From Lingula anatina (taxonomy: Eukaryota; Brachiopoda; Lingulata; Lingulida; Lingulidae): DNA of 44,357 nt. The position numbers and the translations under genes were made by a program. The notes under the pieces are model-generated. The model was not told where the DNA came from. It made no database searches and was given only the letters and a program-made list of their open reading frames with translations. The stretch is taken from the NCBI RefSeq assembly GCF_001039355.2, contig NW_019774402.1, positions 903,665 to 948,021 on the forward strand, given 5' to 3'. This document shows positions 22,601 to 34,100 of the stretch, piece by piece; position 1 is the stretch's first letter; each line of letters starts with the position of its first letter.

Positions 22601-25600
22601 GAGTTGCGGGTTAGCCAAAAATAGTACACTTAAGACTTTGTTGTGACTATTTCCTAGGCCTACAGAGCTGCCTCGGGGTAATAAGTTACATTTGGATTTT
22701 TACATATCTGATTACATGTCCAATGTGAATGTATTGTAACATTGTTCTATTTGTCACAATAATAAAAGCAATTCTATCGAAGGGGAAGAGTTGTAAAACA
22801 TATTTCTTCTTCTTATCATTATAAATACACTGATTACTTATTTTCTTATAATTATTATGGTCCAGATATATGTAGGTATACAAAAACAAGTAATTCTATA
22901 ATACAAATGCAACATTATGTGCATAATCAAACAGAGAGGGAGAGAGAGAGAGAGAGAGCAAGAAAACTACTTGCTAAGCATCACAGTTCACTTTAAGTTC
23001 ACTTGATGTGTCTTATCAGTATCTATCAGCATGAAGTATATTATATGAACCATTTTAAGCTGCATTCTGAATGGCTTAAAGAGAAAATATAATATTTTCA
23101 CTCTAATGTCAGGAAATGATTACTTGATTACTTTCTTGCAACCCCAGCCACATCATGCCTTTGAAATTCTATACACTGTTTCCCAAGCTGGGTGTTTAAC
23201 TGAACAAATCCTAAGGGGGACTGGGGATGGGGGGGGGGAGCAATCAAGAATTTTTTCATTTGTTAAGATATCTTTTTTTGTAGTGTGTAGGTTCAATACT
23301 TACTTGCAGTGCAGACTGCAAACACCATCTGCAGGGAGTCAAAAAAGAGAAACATGATGAGGAGAGAGATGGAGGCCCCAATAGGCAGGAACATGGCTTG
23401 GCAGCTGTCAATAGTTTGAACTGAAAAAAAACATGATATCAGATGTCTAAATGACAATAATTGACATCAAAGTATCCATAAAGTTAGCATGTGTTTGTGT
23501 AAAGGGAAGCCACTGTTATTAAATTTTAATACGTGCAAAAATATAATATGGAAATTTGCAAAAAATAATTATGGCTTAATGACTAATTCTATTCTACAGA
23601 CCAAAATGTAATGATAAATTATTTGCTTCTAGCAAGGACACCTTTATCTTAAGATTGTGGTATGTCAACAGTTTTCCACATTCTAATTTACATAAATGAA
23701 TGTCAAGTAAAGAATTTCAGATTTTTTACTTTGATAGTCCCAAACAAATAACATAACTGAGCTAAGGTAAGCCATCTTCTCTAACTGGCTTCATTCATCA
23801 GTTTTATCTTGATAAATGACAGATGCAATTGAAAAATGAACTTTTTTCTAGCCTTAGTCCTGGGAATTGCTATATTACTATTTATCCAACCTTTGATTCA
23901 CATGAAAAAAGTATGTGGATTTTATAAATCCTATGCTTGAAAAATGTACACAGCTTCAGTGCTTTAAGGTTTTAAAGACAGGACAAAAGTCAATCATTAA
24001 TTGTTCTCTACTAGTGTTAAATGTTTGAAATATATTTGTGCATGGTAGCTGCTTACCATTATCTGCTTCACTACTTTGATTAGAGTTCTCACCACCATTC
24101 ACTACAGAAAATGAGCCATCTTTCTCCTGTTTCTGGCGGTTTTCTTGGTCTAGGTTTAAAGATCTATAACAAAAGAGATACACATTTTAATAATCTTATT
24201 TTTCAAATTTTCTTTTACTTACACCAGGCATATACCATCGTATACAATTAATATACTTTAAAAAGTTGCATTTAGTTTATTATTTTACCAATTGGTCGAC
24301 CTCCTTTCCAACTTCATAACCCTCTGTAGGTTAGGCATTCCCCATATAGTTGAAAAGTGAACAAAATCATTCAAAAGATAAGTTCCTCCTTTACCTTATT
24401 AAACTATCATAATCATAAAAAGTAACCTAGGGCCCTGCGCGTGAACACTAATAAATAGGAAATTTTGTTAGGAAAATTAAGGCATATACTGCCCTTGCTG
24501 ACCTCCATAAAGGTGTGCACTACAGACAAAGGCTACACAGCAATATCATCATTCAAGAAAGCATGATGGCAAAACAATGACCCTCCCATTTTTCACCTGA
24601 GAGGCATAATCACTGGCAGGTTATCATAGAAATGGAAATCACATCATGCACTTGAATACCAATTTGTGGATGTCAAAGCTACAGCCATATTTCCAGAGAA
24701 CTCCAATCATAACTCAGAGTCTACTCACAAAGTTGTATATTTAACATTAAAGTTTATATTATCTTTCATTAAAATGAAGGGTTGCTTCTTCTGGCTAGGG
24801 CTGATGATATTTAACAATGTTTAAGATACTAAGAAGCCTTCTTACTACAATGGCTATCTGGACAGTGACCAGATAATGAGCAATTTTCAATTCGTTGCCA
24901 CATATCAGGAAAATGACCACAAAATATAAAAGGGTATATAAACCCTTCAAAGTAGTTTCAAAAATTTCTAATAAAGAAAGTAAAAATGTATCAACAGTTG
25001 GCTCAATAAATGGGGTTAAACTATCTTAAAACATTAGTTCTGCAACATCAATAGTCCTTTAATAAAACTCACCCTAGAACCAACTTTTCATGCAAAAAGT
25101 CAATTCTGTTTTCTACTGGGTCTCAGGTGTCATAAAATTTTTGACAGGTAAAGCACCTTTTGGGAAATGATGATCAAAATGGTCCCCATTCCAATTTCAT
25201 GCATCAAAATGGACCCCTATTCCAAATTCAAGTGAGAACCTTTTTCAAGTACAGCACAACAGCAGACATATTACAAAACATTGCCATTTAACAGGTACAC
25301 ACAAATACTTAACACCAGGATAACACCTGCCACTGGGATTATCGAGAATAAATAGATAATTTCTATCCAGTAAACCTTGTTGGTGTTTCAAGTCTGTTAC
25401 ATGCATTCATTCACTAGTTAATTTTTTCTCTTCAGCTTCTAATTGGAATATAAAACCTACCTAAAGCTTCCATACACTATAAGAAGTATAGAAATTATGA
25501 ATGTGGAGACCCTGGAAGAATCCATTATTGAGTAGGCCCTGAAAATAATAAAGAACAAATTATATATCAAACATCTGTTCATTTGACAAATCCCACTGCA

Positions 25601-28600
25601 ATAACAAATGGTGCATAGATTTCAATTTCCGCTGCCTTTTAAATTGCACCTTCTAATATGTCCAATACTAGTAGACACTTTCACTAGCAATAGAATTTTA
25701 TCTCCAGTAGTGTGGTGCAAGTTTTTTGTTTTGTTTTTAGACCAGTTTTTATTGTAACATTTGAGAATATGATTACTAACTTAAGTCTGATACAAGAGAA
25801 AAAAAAAAGCCCCAGTAGAAAAATATATATAATAACAGAAGTGTAACAATTTAACCATTTTAACAACTAAATCAGAAAGACTATACACAACCTGAAATAG
25901 GTTTTAAAAACATTGGAAACACATTTACAGAAACAGCTGTGCTTTACCTTAGGAAAAAAACATAACATTCATGAACAAATGCCACTATATATTGATAGCC
26001 AACTCAGTGAAGGGGCAGTGTTTAGAAGGTCACTGGTATGCTCTTACAACAACAAGGAACAGGTGATACCAGGTATGACCATTAGGTAAGATCAACACTG
26101 AGATATCAACCTTGTATTTATCTGTATGTGGACAGGTCACTACAAGCACACCAATAGGAATCTTAAAATCATATAACTCGCAATTTTTGTTCTCAACTGT
26201 TCTTATAATTGATAAATCCAACTAAAGCACCAATTTTTGTAGACAGTCTATTAGAATAATCAGAAAATCTACAACAGCTATTTCATAATTGTTATTTGAA
26301 CAAAGAAACAAGTGAAAATGAAAATAAATTAACCACATTAGCACAGCGATAAAGTACTAGTAATAAAGATGAATGTCATACTCCTGATATAGCAACACTA
26401 TCAATATCTAGAATATATATGTCATCTGTTTCATAGGCCTCCTGCCTGGGGCATAGCAAGTGTCCATCATATTACAAGATGCAGGGAGCTAAACCTTAAC
26501 AGTGATAATAATAATTTATTGTACATAAAAACTGTCTACATCCATAGGCTCTTGAAACTACTGTTTAATTAGAACGAGAATTTCAAATGGCTTGATTTCA
26601 TTAAATAAGTGTATTTCTGTTGACATCAAGAGGTCAGCCTATATACCAACAAAATGCATGCATTAATTACTACATATACCTTTTGCACTGGCCGAGATGA
26701 AAATGAGCACCCATAAAGTATTACAAACAGCCGTGCACGGGCATGTGAATTATCTGCCACATATTGCAAATTTAACATAAGAAACTTGAGCTGTCATGAT
26801 CCAGTAAATCATGTTGTTGGCTTCAATTTGAGTGGAATTTCTTCAGTATAGAGAGCAGTTGCCCCTACTTTTATGTACCTGTACTGTGTCAGCTAGGCCT
26901 GTATTCCATAGCATTTGCATCTCATTTATGAAGATTGATAGGGACACAAAAGAGTAGGATTTGAAATGATTTAATTGCCAAGAGTAACCATACATTTGAA
27001 AGGGAAAAAGCCCTGTCACTGTTATGGCAGTGCCATTTCATGAGTCCGATGATAATTTGACATACCATATCAGCATATTTATTGGCCAACCATTAAAATC
27101 AAGCTTGGCTCCAAAGGCTAAAAAATCAAGCTAGTGCATAACTAAAAATGCTTTAAATGTTTGGATACCAGGTACTTCTTCCACAACAGCATCTGATAAC
27201 TGCATGTGAACCTTACTGAACAATAACAAAAGATGAAAGCACTTCATTTCAGGTTTAGCAACCTGACATGGAGCTTACCCAATTTGATCCATATTCTGAG
27301 CAACATGAACGTTAACATGCCCAGATGCAGGATGACCCATCTTAATATTATGCAGAGTTAATCCAGCATATAGACTTTGATTTTCTTCACCTACAGTGCC
27401 TTCATCCCAACTTGTCTATAGGTTAACACTATTACTAAGCGAGACATGAGGTCAGAGCTCAACAGCAAAACAATGAAGCTCCCAGGCTAAGAGGCACTGG
27501 ATCTTTGCTGTCTCCATTTCTTCAGCCGGACACTCAGTCCACATGCCACAGTAAATATATACACAAATATGAAGATAATGAAGATATTTTCTTGTATAAC
27601 AAAGTGCTGCTGGATGCTTATGTCGTCCTTTTCTGTGTCGATCCCTATCAGGCTTTCATCCATATGATAAATCCTGAGAGTAACCCTTCTTTATGCTACA
27701 ATGGACTCTTCCAAATAGGAGTGGTAGGTGCTTGGAACAGTCCATTTCAGGTCTCTGTGAACAGTTGTTCCAGGTCCCCATGTATATACAGTATATAAGC
27801 TGGTACTGTTTTTTTTTCTTTGTGTAATGAGCACACATTACGACTGTATCAAAAAGTCTATAGGTTTATTTAATGCCTGATGCTCTAATTTGATAGGCTA
27901 AAATGATATTCTATATTATAAGCAATGGTGAAGAGTTGTATACATCTTATTCATATACTAATATCGATATTCATTTATATTGATTTTGTGTTATAACAGT
28001 TTTGAAATAAAAAACACAATGATAATACTTAAAATAGATAGCTGAATCTAAAAACTAATGTTTCATGTCAGACCTTGTCGTTATAAAAATTAATTTTTTG
28101 GATCTGACATAATTTTAAGTCCTAAAGTATTGGTCCTACATTGTAGCATTATGTGTTATCGTTTCATCACTTTTGCAAACAGTCACTACAAGGTACCTGA
28201 ACACAACAGTAATATGCTAATTACCTGCATCAGTGAAGAGAAATTATTGAAATCAAGAACAAAGAACTGAACACAAAAGAAGCAATATGCAGGAGACAAA
28301 GCACTCAAACCAGCCACACAGATGTTACTCTTTCCTATTGTCAAATATTACTAAACAGTTCACTACAAGTCACTTATGCAAAATAATAATATAACTGCAT
28401 CATTACACTGGTTGTAGAATACTGGTAGCAGTATGTGGCAAGATATAAAACTGTCAATGCGGGAAAAATGTGATTTTCATTGTGAAAAGTTCTGAATCAC
28501 ATCTGCTGAACATATTTGCAATCCACTTAATCAATTACAAGCATTATATATATCATTGATTGCTTTAGGTTATGGCCTTAAGTAAAATATCATTATTACA

Positions 28601-28990
28601 GTACTTAATAAACATATTATTAAAGTATAAAAACATACTCTAAACCATGTGTTACATGTATTAAATATAGCTATAGATATCCTAAAATCCCCTTTTTTGG
28701 CTTGAATGTAAAATAGAAAATATATGCAATTACTAGTAACATGACAAAAAAATGCAAACCAACCTTTTAAACACCACCTGTTTAAGCTAAATGTATGTTA
28801 ATAAATCATCTTTAGCAGTAAGGTATCCAAATCAACTAATGAATATGTTCTGTAAGTACATAAATATGCACTAGTAATACAAGTACATTTCATTCATGGA
28901 CAAGTTCCTCTGTCATAAAAAATTGCACAATATGATTCTTGCCCATCTTGAAATATAGAAGGATCTTTCCCACATACATGTACATGTTTC

Positions 28991-29054
<64 letters not shown>

Positions 29055-30477
29055 TTGCTTTATATTCAAAAATTTTAGAAAATGTAACATTAAACACATA
29101 TAAGAGTGCACTAAACCTCACAGACCTAAGCAGACCATTTCAATGGTCAAGTTTTCTTTGCAAACTGTTAAGTCAGTACGTGAGAGAAACTAGGCCTATC
29201 ATATTGATTTCTCATCTGGCATGTGATTCTTCATTTCAACCTTTCTTGAGCAGTTTCCAACTGTCCACCTTCCTGCCAAGGACTGTTGGAGTGTTTCTTT
29301 TCAGATCTCTTACCATTCTCTGGGTTTCTCTCTTTTCTAGCATGGCTTAATTAGTGACTACCATTTTTTACTCATACCTCTCCTAGTACCACTCTTGCCT
29401 AATGCCGTGTCTCTTATTTGGTGCCTAATAGTAACATCTGGTCTTCAGCTATAGTATTTCATTCATGTGTAACTTTTAACTTTCAAGTTTTTATGAGAAA
29501 TTAGGCTCTGTGCAGGCCGTACATGGAGATGGAAACTGACAAATTTGGATGTGAGGATTTTCCAACACAAAACTCAAAAACTGATTTATGGATCTTCATT
29601 TTCTCAATGGCTTTGGATAGGGTATGCCTTGGCAATTATGAATGTTCCAGGTAAGGCTTTTTTATTAAATAAAATGGTCTAGTTAACACACTTTGTCTTT
29701 AAGCAAAATACTTTTCGTTTACTAGTAACTGTACTCAACTTTTCTGTGGAAAAGAACTACAAAACCACTAGTAATGTCCACATTCTTTTTGAAGGCACAG
29801 TTAAGATTTTATCAGCAAAAAAGGGAAAAAAGGCTTATTTTTTCAATTCTTTCTGGAAATAGAGGGTCTTAATTAATAATCATTTATTTATGGAGATAAT
29901 TAAGAGTGTAATAAGGTACATGTATTTCTTTCATGTAGCTACTGGTATTACTAAAATTTCTTGACTGTACATATCGTTTAAGGTCTACGATAACATTTAT
30001 CCTTCATGAGAATTGGGCAGTCTTTGTACATGTATACAAATGATACAAATTAAGCTCACAAAAGCTTTTTCAAGTATTTTTCACAATGTGAGTAGCAACC
30101 ATTTCCTTATTAAGACATTTAATTATTTCATCCTTTTTAATGTCATCTACTGATAGAATTTATTAACAGATATATCCTGATCTATGTCTAGAGGGTAATA
30201 TCTAAGACTCTTTATGAAGTAGCTAGACTATACCACCAAATGTTGGCAGCAATGAAATTAGCATCAATATATACTGTACACTTAACTTAATTACAGGTAA
30301 TAAATCACTTACTAAGAAGGGCGCACTAAGAATACCTACTGTACTCTTACTACTGCAGTACATAAAGAATAGTACTTTCTTTAAAGGCATAGAAACTTAC
30401 CACTCGTAACGGACTACTGTCTGCGAATCGACCCCTTCCGTTCCAAAATCCATCCCTTGTGCTTGTGTATCGGCCAT
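13650..30477 (-). CDS. SPPL3: SPPL3, signal peptide peptidase-like 3 (GxGD intramembrane aspartyl protease)
   Basis: Exons from 5' to 3' on the minus strand: 30477-30401, 25538-25461, 24163-24057, 23420-23304, 19824-19746, 18747-18635, 18380-18274, 16896-16825, 15845-15757, 15391-15346, 14894-14744, 14167-14058, 13718-13650; 404 residues. In the family the enzyme is a Golgi multipass protease that sheds type II glycosyltransferases. The first catalytic Asp is in YD (222-223, LLLYDVFW), the second in GLGD (291-294), and the PAL motif is at 362-364 ([12 protein letters not shown]). The exon 2 segment [18 protein letters not shown] is the first membrane helix. The C terminus [11 protein letters not shown] is family-typical. 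The N terminus is about 19 residues longer than the human one. The exon 9 donor is GC (CAG|GCAAGT). Intron 1 is about 4.9 kb. HNF1 starts 562 bp away on the other strand. Confidence 0.95.
15039..15057. repeat. A-tract in SPPL3 intron 10
   Basis: A run of about 18-19 A on the + strand. It may be the tail of a degraded retroposed sequence or a simple tract. No target duplication is visible. Confidence 0.8.
15346..15391 (-). other. SPPL3 exon 10, 46-nt micro-exon encoding the catalytic GLGD
   Basis: This exon gives [16 protein letters not shown] and carries the second catalytic aspartate. It is skipped easily in gene prediction because it is short and follows a GC-AG intron. Confidence 0.9.
15392..15756 (-). 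other. SPPL3 intron 9, GC-AG type
   Basis: The donor reads CCCAG|GCAAGTAC and the acceptor TTTCAG|CATG. Using the nearest GT (GTACTT, four bases further) would shift the frame and destroy GLGD, so the GC donor is required. Confidence 0.85.
16897..18273 (-). other. SPPL3 intron 7
   Basis: No gene is seen in it. A 22-nt unit (AATCTTATTTCATTGTGGTG...) is repeated twice about 55 nt apart (from 16931 and from 16986), just inside the acceptor end. Confidence 0.5.
18748..19745 (-). other. SPPL3 intron 5
   Basis: About 1 kb of AT-rich sequence. I see nothing beyond short uninformative frames. Confidence 0.5.
20067..20157 (+). tRNA. elongator tRNA-Met (CAT) with an 18-nt intron
   Basis: The gene folds as a full cloverleaf: acceptor GCCTCGG pairs with CCGGGGC and discriminator A is at 20157. 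The anticodon CAT is at 20100-20102. The sequence is nearly the animal elongator Met type (GTCAGTCTCATAATCTGAAGG once the intron is removed). The intron, 20104-20121, sits between nucleotides 37 and 38, the standard place. Its ATGGG pairs with CTCAT of the anticodon loop (one wobble), as expected for the splicing substrate. The A box (TAGCGCAGTAGG, 20074-20085) and B box (GTTCGATCC) are intact and a TTTT stop lies at 20162-20165. It is antisense within SPPL3 intron 4. Mature length is 73 nt before CCA. Confidence 0.92.
21193..21450. mobile_element. fold-back MITE, family B, copy 1
   Basis: The arms are imperfect inverted copies over about 120 nt: GGCTTAGATGTCTG, GCCTACT and AAGCTG blocks occur on both arms, and the outer ends carry CATCTCCACGGGG and ATCTCCAAGGGG. 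The copy at 42386-42591 shares the ends (CCCATTCCCAGAGA..., ...CTATGGGAATACG), the internal ATGTC(C/T)G and CCTACT blocks and the same architecture. No coding capacity. Confidence 0.7.
21490..21722. mobile_element. fold-back MITE, family A, copy 2
   Basis: Left arm AGATCCGCAGAATAAATATA..GACCCAC..ATGGTCCTCCC..CCTCCACATGC; the right arm carries the inverse (GCAGGGAGACCATCAG, GGGGTCAGCTATATTTAAGT, GGCAGATC). It begins about 40 bp after the family B element and is related to 1263-1522. Confidence 0.65.
21781..21829. repeat. inverted repeat, 13-bp perfect arms
   Basis: GGGCCATGGAATC (21781-21793) is complementary to GATTCCATGGCCC (21817-21829) with a 23-nt GC-richer loop. Confidence 0.85.
22933..22958. 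repeat. (GA)n microsatellite
   Basis: AGAGAGGGAGAG...AGAG tract with one interruption. Confidence 0.9.
23421..24056 (-). other. SPPL3 intron 3
   Basis: About 640 nt of AT-rich sequence; I see nothing in it. Confidence 0.5.
24164..25460 (-). other. SPPL3 intron 2
   Basis: About 1.3 kb. The only structure noticed is a two-copy degenerate ~31-nt unit at 25173-25232 (ATCAAAATGG(T/A)CCCC..ATTCCAA). Confidence 0.5.
25539..30400 (-). other. SPPL3 intron 1 (4.9 kb)
   Basis: It separates the start-codon exon from the first membrane-helix exon. An (AT)n tract lies at 28993-29049. I find no nested gene: the open frames are short and unlike known families. An intronic enhancer is possible but nothing visible proves it. 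Confidence 0.6.
28993..29049. repeat. (AT)n microsatellite
   Basis: About 28 uninterrupted AT units. Minus-strand frames across it read Ile-Tyr repeats and are artefacts. Confidence 0.95.
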
Positions 30478-31039
30478 TATTGTCGACTATTTTTCAACAA
30501 TTTACAAATATCTGGCGCATTACAACTCAGGCAATCCAAAATCTAACATGAATAAATATAAAATGTTTACACGGCAGCAATAATACCAATGTATCATATA
30601 TTGCCTTCGACCACTTGCCGAAAATCCTTATTACATTAATAACCTACACATTCAGAACCAGAAATGTCTACTTCTAATGTTTTGGTTTGCACGACCAAGC
30701 CGATTTACCAACAGGTGTCATAGTATGAGCCTCCGCGAAATGTAACGCCCAAACAAACACTGTTTACGTCCAATTTTGATTTAACAAAAATGAAACTTAC
30801 AGCAATAACATTACTCATTTATAAGCATTTATTGAATTACTGTTTATTATTCAATACATTGATATCAAGATGTCTCTTTAAATAAAGGCGAATTAATACC
30901 AAAAAATGTGATCCGGTGTAAACAAATATGGCGGCCTCTGCCATGTGCGCGAGTGTGACCCCTGTGTTGTGGACTTTGAAACGAAAGGCCATGGGTAGTT
31001 TTCAACGTCAGTTGGTATACATTGGTGATGTAGGTTGCG
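30478..31039. promoter_or_regulatory. bidirectional SPPL3 / HNF1 promoter region
   Basis: Only 562 bp separate the two start codons, which point away from each other. No TATA box is obvious. A YY1-like motif (AAATATGGCGGCC, 30924-30936) lies about 105 bp before the HNF1 start, and an E-box CAGGTG is at 30712-30717. In-frame stop TAG at 31031-31033 fixes ATG 31040 as the first HNF1 codon in its frame. Confidence 0.6.
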
Positions 31040-31113
31040 ATGGTCAGCCAGTTGACGCCGCTTCAAAAAGAGTTGATTTTAGCTCTGCTGAAGTCGGGAT
31101 TGGAAAAAAATGA
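30928..31113 (+). other. upstream ORF overlapping the HNF1 start
   Basis: ATGGCGGCC at 30928 opens a 61-codon frame (MAASAMCASVTPVLW...) that ends at 31113, 74 nt past the HNF1 start codon, in another frame. If the mRNA starts upstream of 30928, ribosomes reading it would bypass the HNF1 AUG. It is a candidate translational brake, not a protein family I recognise. The same ATGGCGGC could instead be a YY1 site at the transcription start. Confidence 0.4.
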
Positions 31114-34100
31114 CTTGATTGAAGCAGTGGGCACATTAGCTCCGGAAAAGGAAGACAAAAAACACAATCATCATTACAACGAAAGCGCAACAACCCCAAC
31201 ATCGCTGGCCGATGAAGATGGCAAGGGATACACGCCCCCTTTGACGATTAAGCAAGACTCTGACTATTATCCAAATTTGTCAGCCAAACCTGGTAGTTTG
31301 ACTGAAAAGCTTCTCAGGTAAGGAAGACTTCGTTGGGGTTTTGTTCAGGCGACAGTGAGGGTAATTTGATGTATACGTCATTATGTTGAGATCGTTAGTT
31401 GATGATTGACTTGTGTTACAGTGGATAGAATGTAGTTAATGATTAGCTTTTATTGCTTTTCCGTTTAATGTTTTACCAGTTTAGATATTAGATGAGATGT
31501 GGGTATTTTTTACCAGTTTATTTGCTTTTCACTGGAAGTAAATGACATTAACTACAATTTCATATTTTCTCCTTTTAAATTTGTGAACATATTACACTGG
31601 GGATCCGCCCCCATGCACCAAATGTTCTTATCAGCTCTGTGGCTCATTAAGTTCAGAGATAGTGTGGAGTGACTTATAACAAAGAGATAGTTATCTTTTT
31701 ATCTAAAGACACCTTAAGATCTTTAGAGGTGTGAAAAAATTGCTGGTAAAGTACAAGTTCTCTTAAGGCATTACTTGGTATATGTTTATCAATTACTTTC
31801 AAGACTGCAGTGAATCATATCTGAATTCATAAAATATCCATTTCATGTGTTTGAATTTGAAACAAACATTGTTTTCCCCCTTTTGTGTTGTAATATTACC
31901 AAATTTTTAATAAGTAAAGCTAGAGAAAAAAGCTTTGATAAATTTAAATTTGTATGGGGATTCTAGGAAGACCCACTTCTATTTATGATAGTTTTAAAAC
32001 ATGGGATTTTAAAACTAGTTTTATTTTTTCATTTTTTAAAGTTTTATTTATTTCATATTTTAATGAACTGAGGATTTTTTATATCAAAATAATTTTTCCG
32101 AATTTATTAATTAATCTTCTGCTGCAGAGGAGACTCTTGGAAGGCAGCAAGGCAAATCAGGGATTATATGCACCAGCACAATATTCCACAACGAGAAGTG
32201 GTTGATGCCACAGGATTGAACCAAAGTCATTTATCACAGCACTTGAACAAAGGTACTCCCATGAAAGCTGATAAAAGGCTGGCCCTTTATCAGTGGTTTG
32301 AGGACAAGAAAAAAGAAATCACTTCAAGTAAGTAAGGTCAACAATCATAGTGCAGATACAATTTGATGCTTATCTTATGTTCTTGGAATACAGCATGGGC
32401 GATTTTAGATTTCTATATTAAAGAAATACTTTTTAATCTTTTAAACACTTAAGTCTGGCACTTGGGAGTAAAGTTTAGAAAATGAATGTCACATAAGTTC
32501 TACATCAATAAAATTTTGTAAATCTTCCATCAGCATTGTTAAAATTATGCCCATAAAGTAAGAAATTACCTAAATGTTGTGTCCAGTCACAGGTAAGATC
32601 AAGCAGGTGTGGGAGTATTTGCCTTTATATTTATCCTAATTAAAGACTAGGACCCATTAACTTGTTTACTAGGTCCTAGTTAAAGAAGCTTATGAGAGTA
32701 AAACTGTTTTTACAGAATTTCAGTGTGTATCAAATCATGAAGAGCAGGATGCAGAATACTATGCTTGTAGCCCTAGCAAAAAAAGTAAAAGGAACCGCTT
32801 CAAATGGGGCCCTGCTTCTCTGGAGATTCTGCAACAAGCATATTGTCGTAACAGAAATCCAACAAAAGATGAGAGGGAAGAACTTGTGGCTGAGTGCAAT
32901 AAGTATGTAAAAAATTAGTAACCAGAGTATTGCATTATTCTTATACATTGAATTAAGATAGATTAATAATGCATACTCATCAGCTAGATTGATTTAGAAA
33001 ATATTCTGTTGAGATGCACTTTTTAGAGTTACTTTTAGATACTTGTGATCAGAGCAACAGCACTTGAGGTGAAAAAGTGGGTGCTTAGTATTTGTGATTA
33101 CTGATAAAATAGATGTTTTAGGACATTTGTGCATATTTAGTACTACCAGTAATTTAAGAACTACTTAGAATAGTATTAATATAGGCCCTAGCTTAGCCAG
33201 CATTATCAAAGGGGGAGGGTCTTTTTCAGAAATAGTGGACCTTTTGCCATAGAACCTTCAGGCCCCTAGATCAAGTTTTACCAAGAGTGAACCTTTTTCC
33301 AGCAAAAAGGGCAGTTTCCTTGAATCCCCTCAACCCCCCCCTCCAGCTATGGGCCTGTAGTAATCGCTATTTTTTTTTTCAAGGGCTGAGTGTATACAGC
33401 GTGGAGTTGAACCCACCCAATCAGCAGGACTGGGGGACAACTTGGTGACAGAAGTACGAGTTTATAACTGGTTTGCCAATAGACGGAAGGAAGAGGCCTT
33501 CAAATATAAAATGCATTCACAAAACATTGAGCCTAGTTATCAGGAGGTCCATGCTAAGGCCCAAGGTTGGATTATTTGTAGATACTTTTCCTACTAATGG
33601 CTGCTGACTACAGATGTTAGCAGACTTATTGAAAATAGCTATATAGTTACTTACTCAGGTGTGTGTGTTATCTGCAAGCTGAGGTAATATTTCAAGTCTC
33701 TGTAAACTCTGAATGTGTAGCACTTGTACTGTTTAAATATATCAATATATGTAGGGTTTAATATATAAAACTCTGTTTGATTACAGTCCATTTATAAAAG
33801 TGTATTTAAATTTATATTGTTAATATTTCAGATCCAGCAGATGCCTCATATATGGAGCCCCATCATACTGGTTCCATGACAGAAATGCTGGAGTCCTCTG
33901 ACATAGAATCTTCTGATTTCAACATGCCTGCCAATACTCATATAAATACAGGTGAAAATAAGTCTGGTTTAAATTTATTTATTATTGAGATGTATTAACA
34001 GCATTAGCTTAATTGTACCTTAAAGAAAGGATACATAGAGATTTAATCATGGAGGTGAATGCTGTCAGTGTAAAATGCATCTACCGTCCTTAAATATTAG

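Larger units (their letters stand above)
19825..23303 (-). other. SPPL3 intron 4, host of the tRNA gene and two fold-back elements
   Basis: About 3.5 kb. It contains tRNA-Met (20067-20157), MITE family B (21193-21450), MITE family A (21490-21722), an inverted repeat at 21781-21829, a (GA)n tract at 22933-22958 and a run of ten G at 23229-23238. The stretch 20170-21190 holds nothing I can name except an imperfect hairpin near 20725-20765 (CCTTGTGGGGT / ACCCCCCAAGG). Confidence 0.7.

Noticed and set aside
28890-29121. Two minus-strand frames with Ile-Tyr repeats
   Set aside because: They are translations of the (AT)n tract in SPPL3 intron 1.
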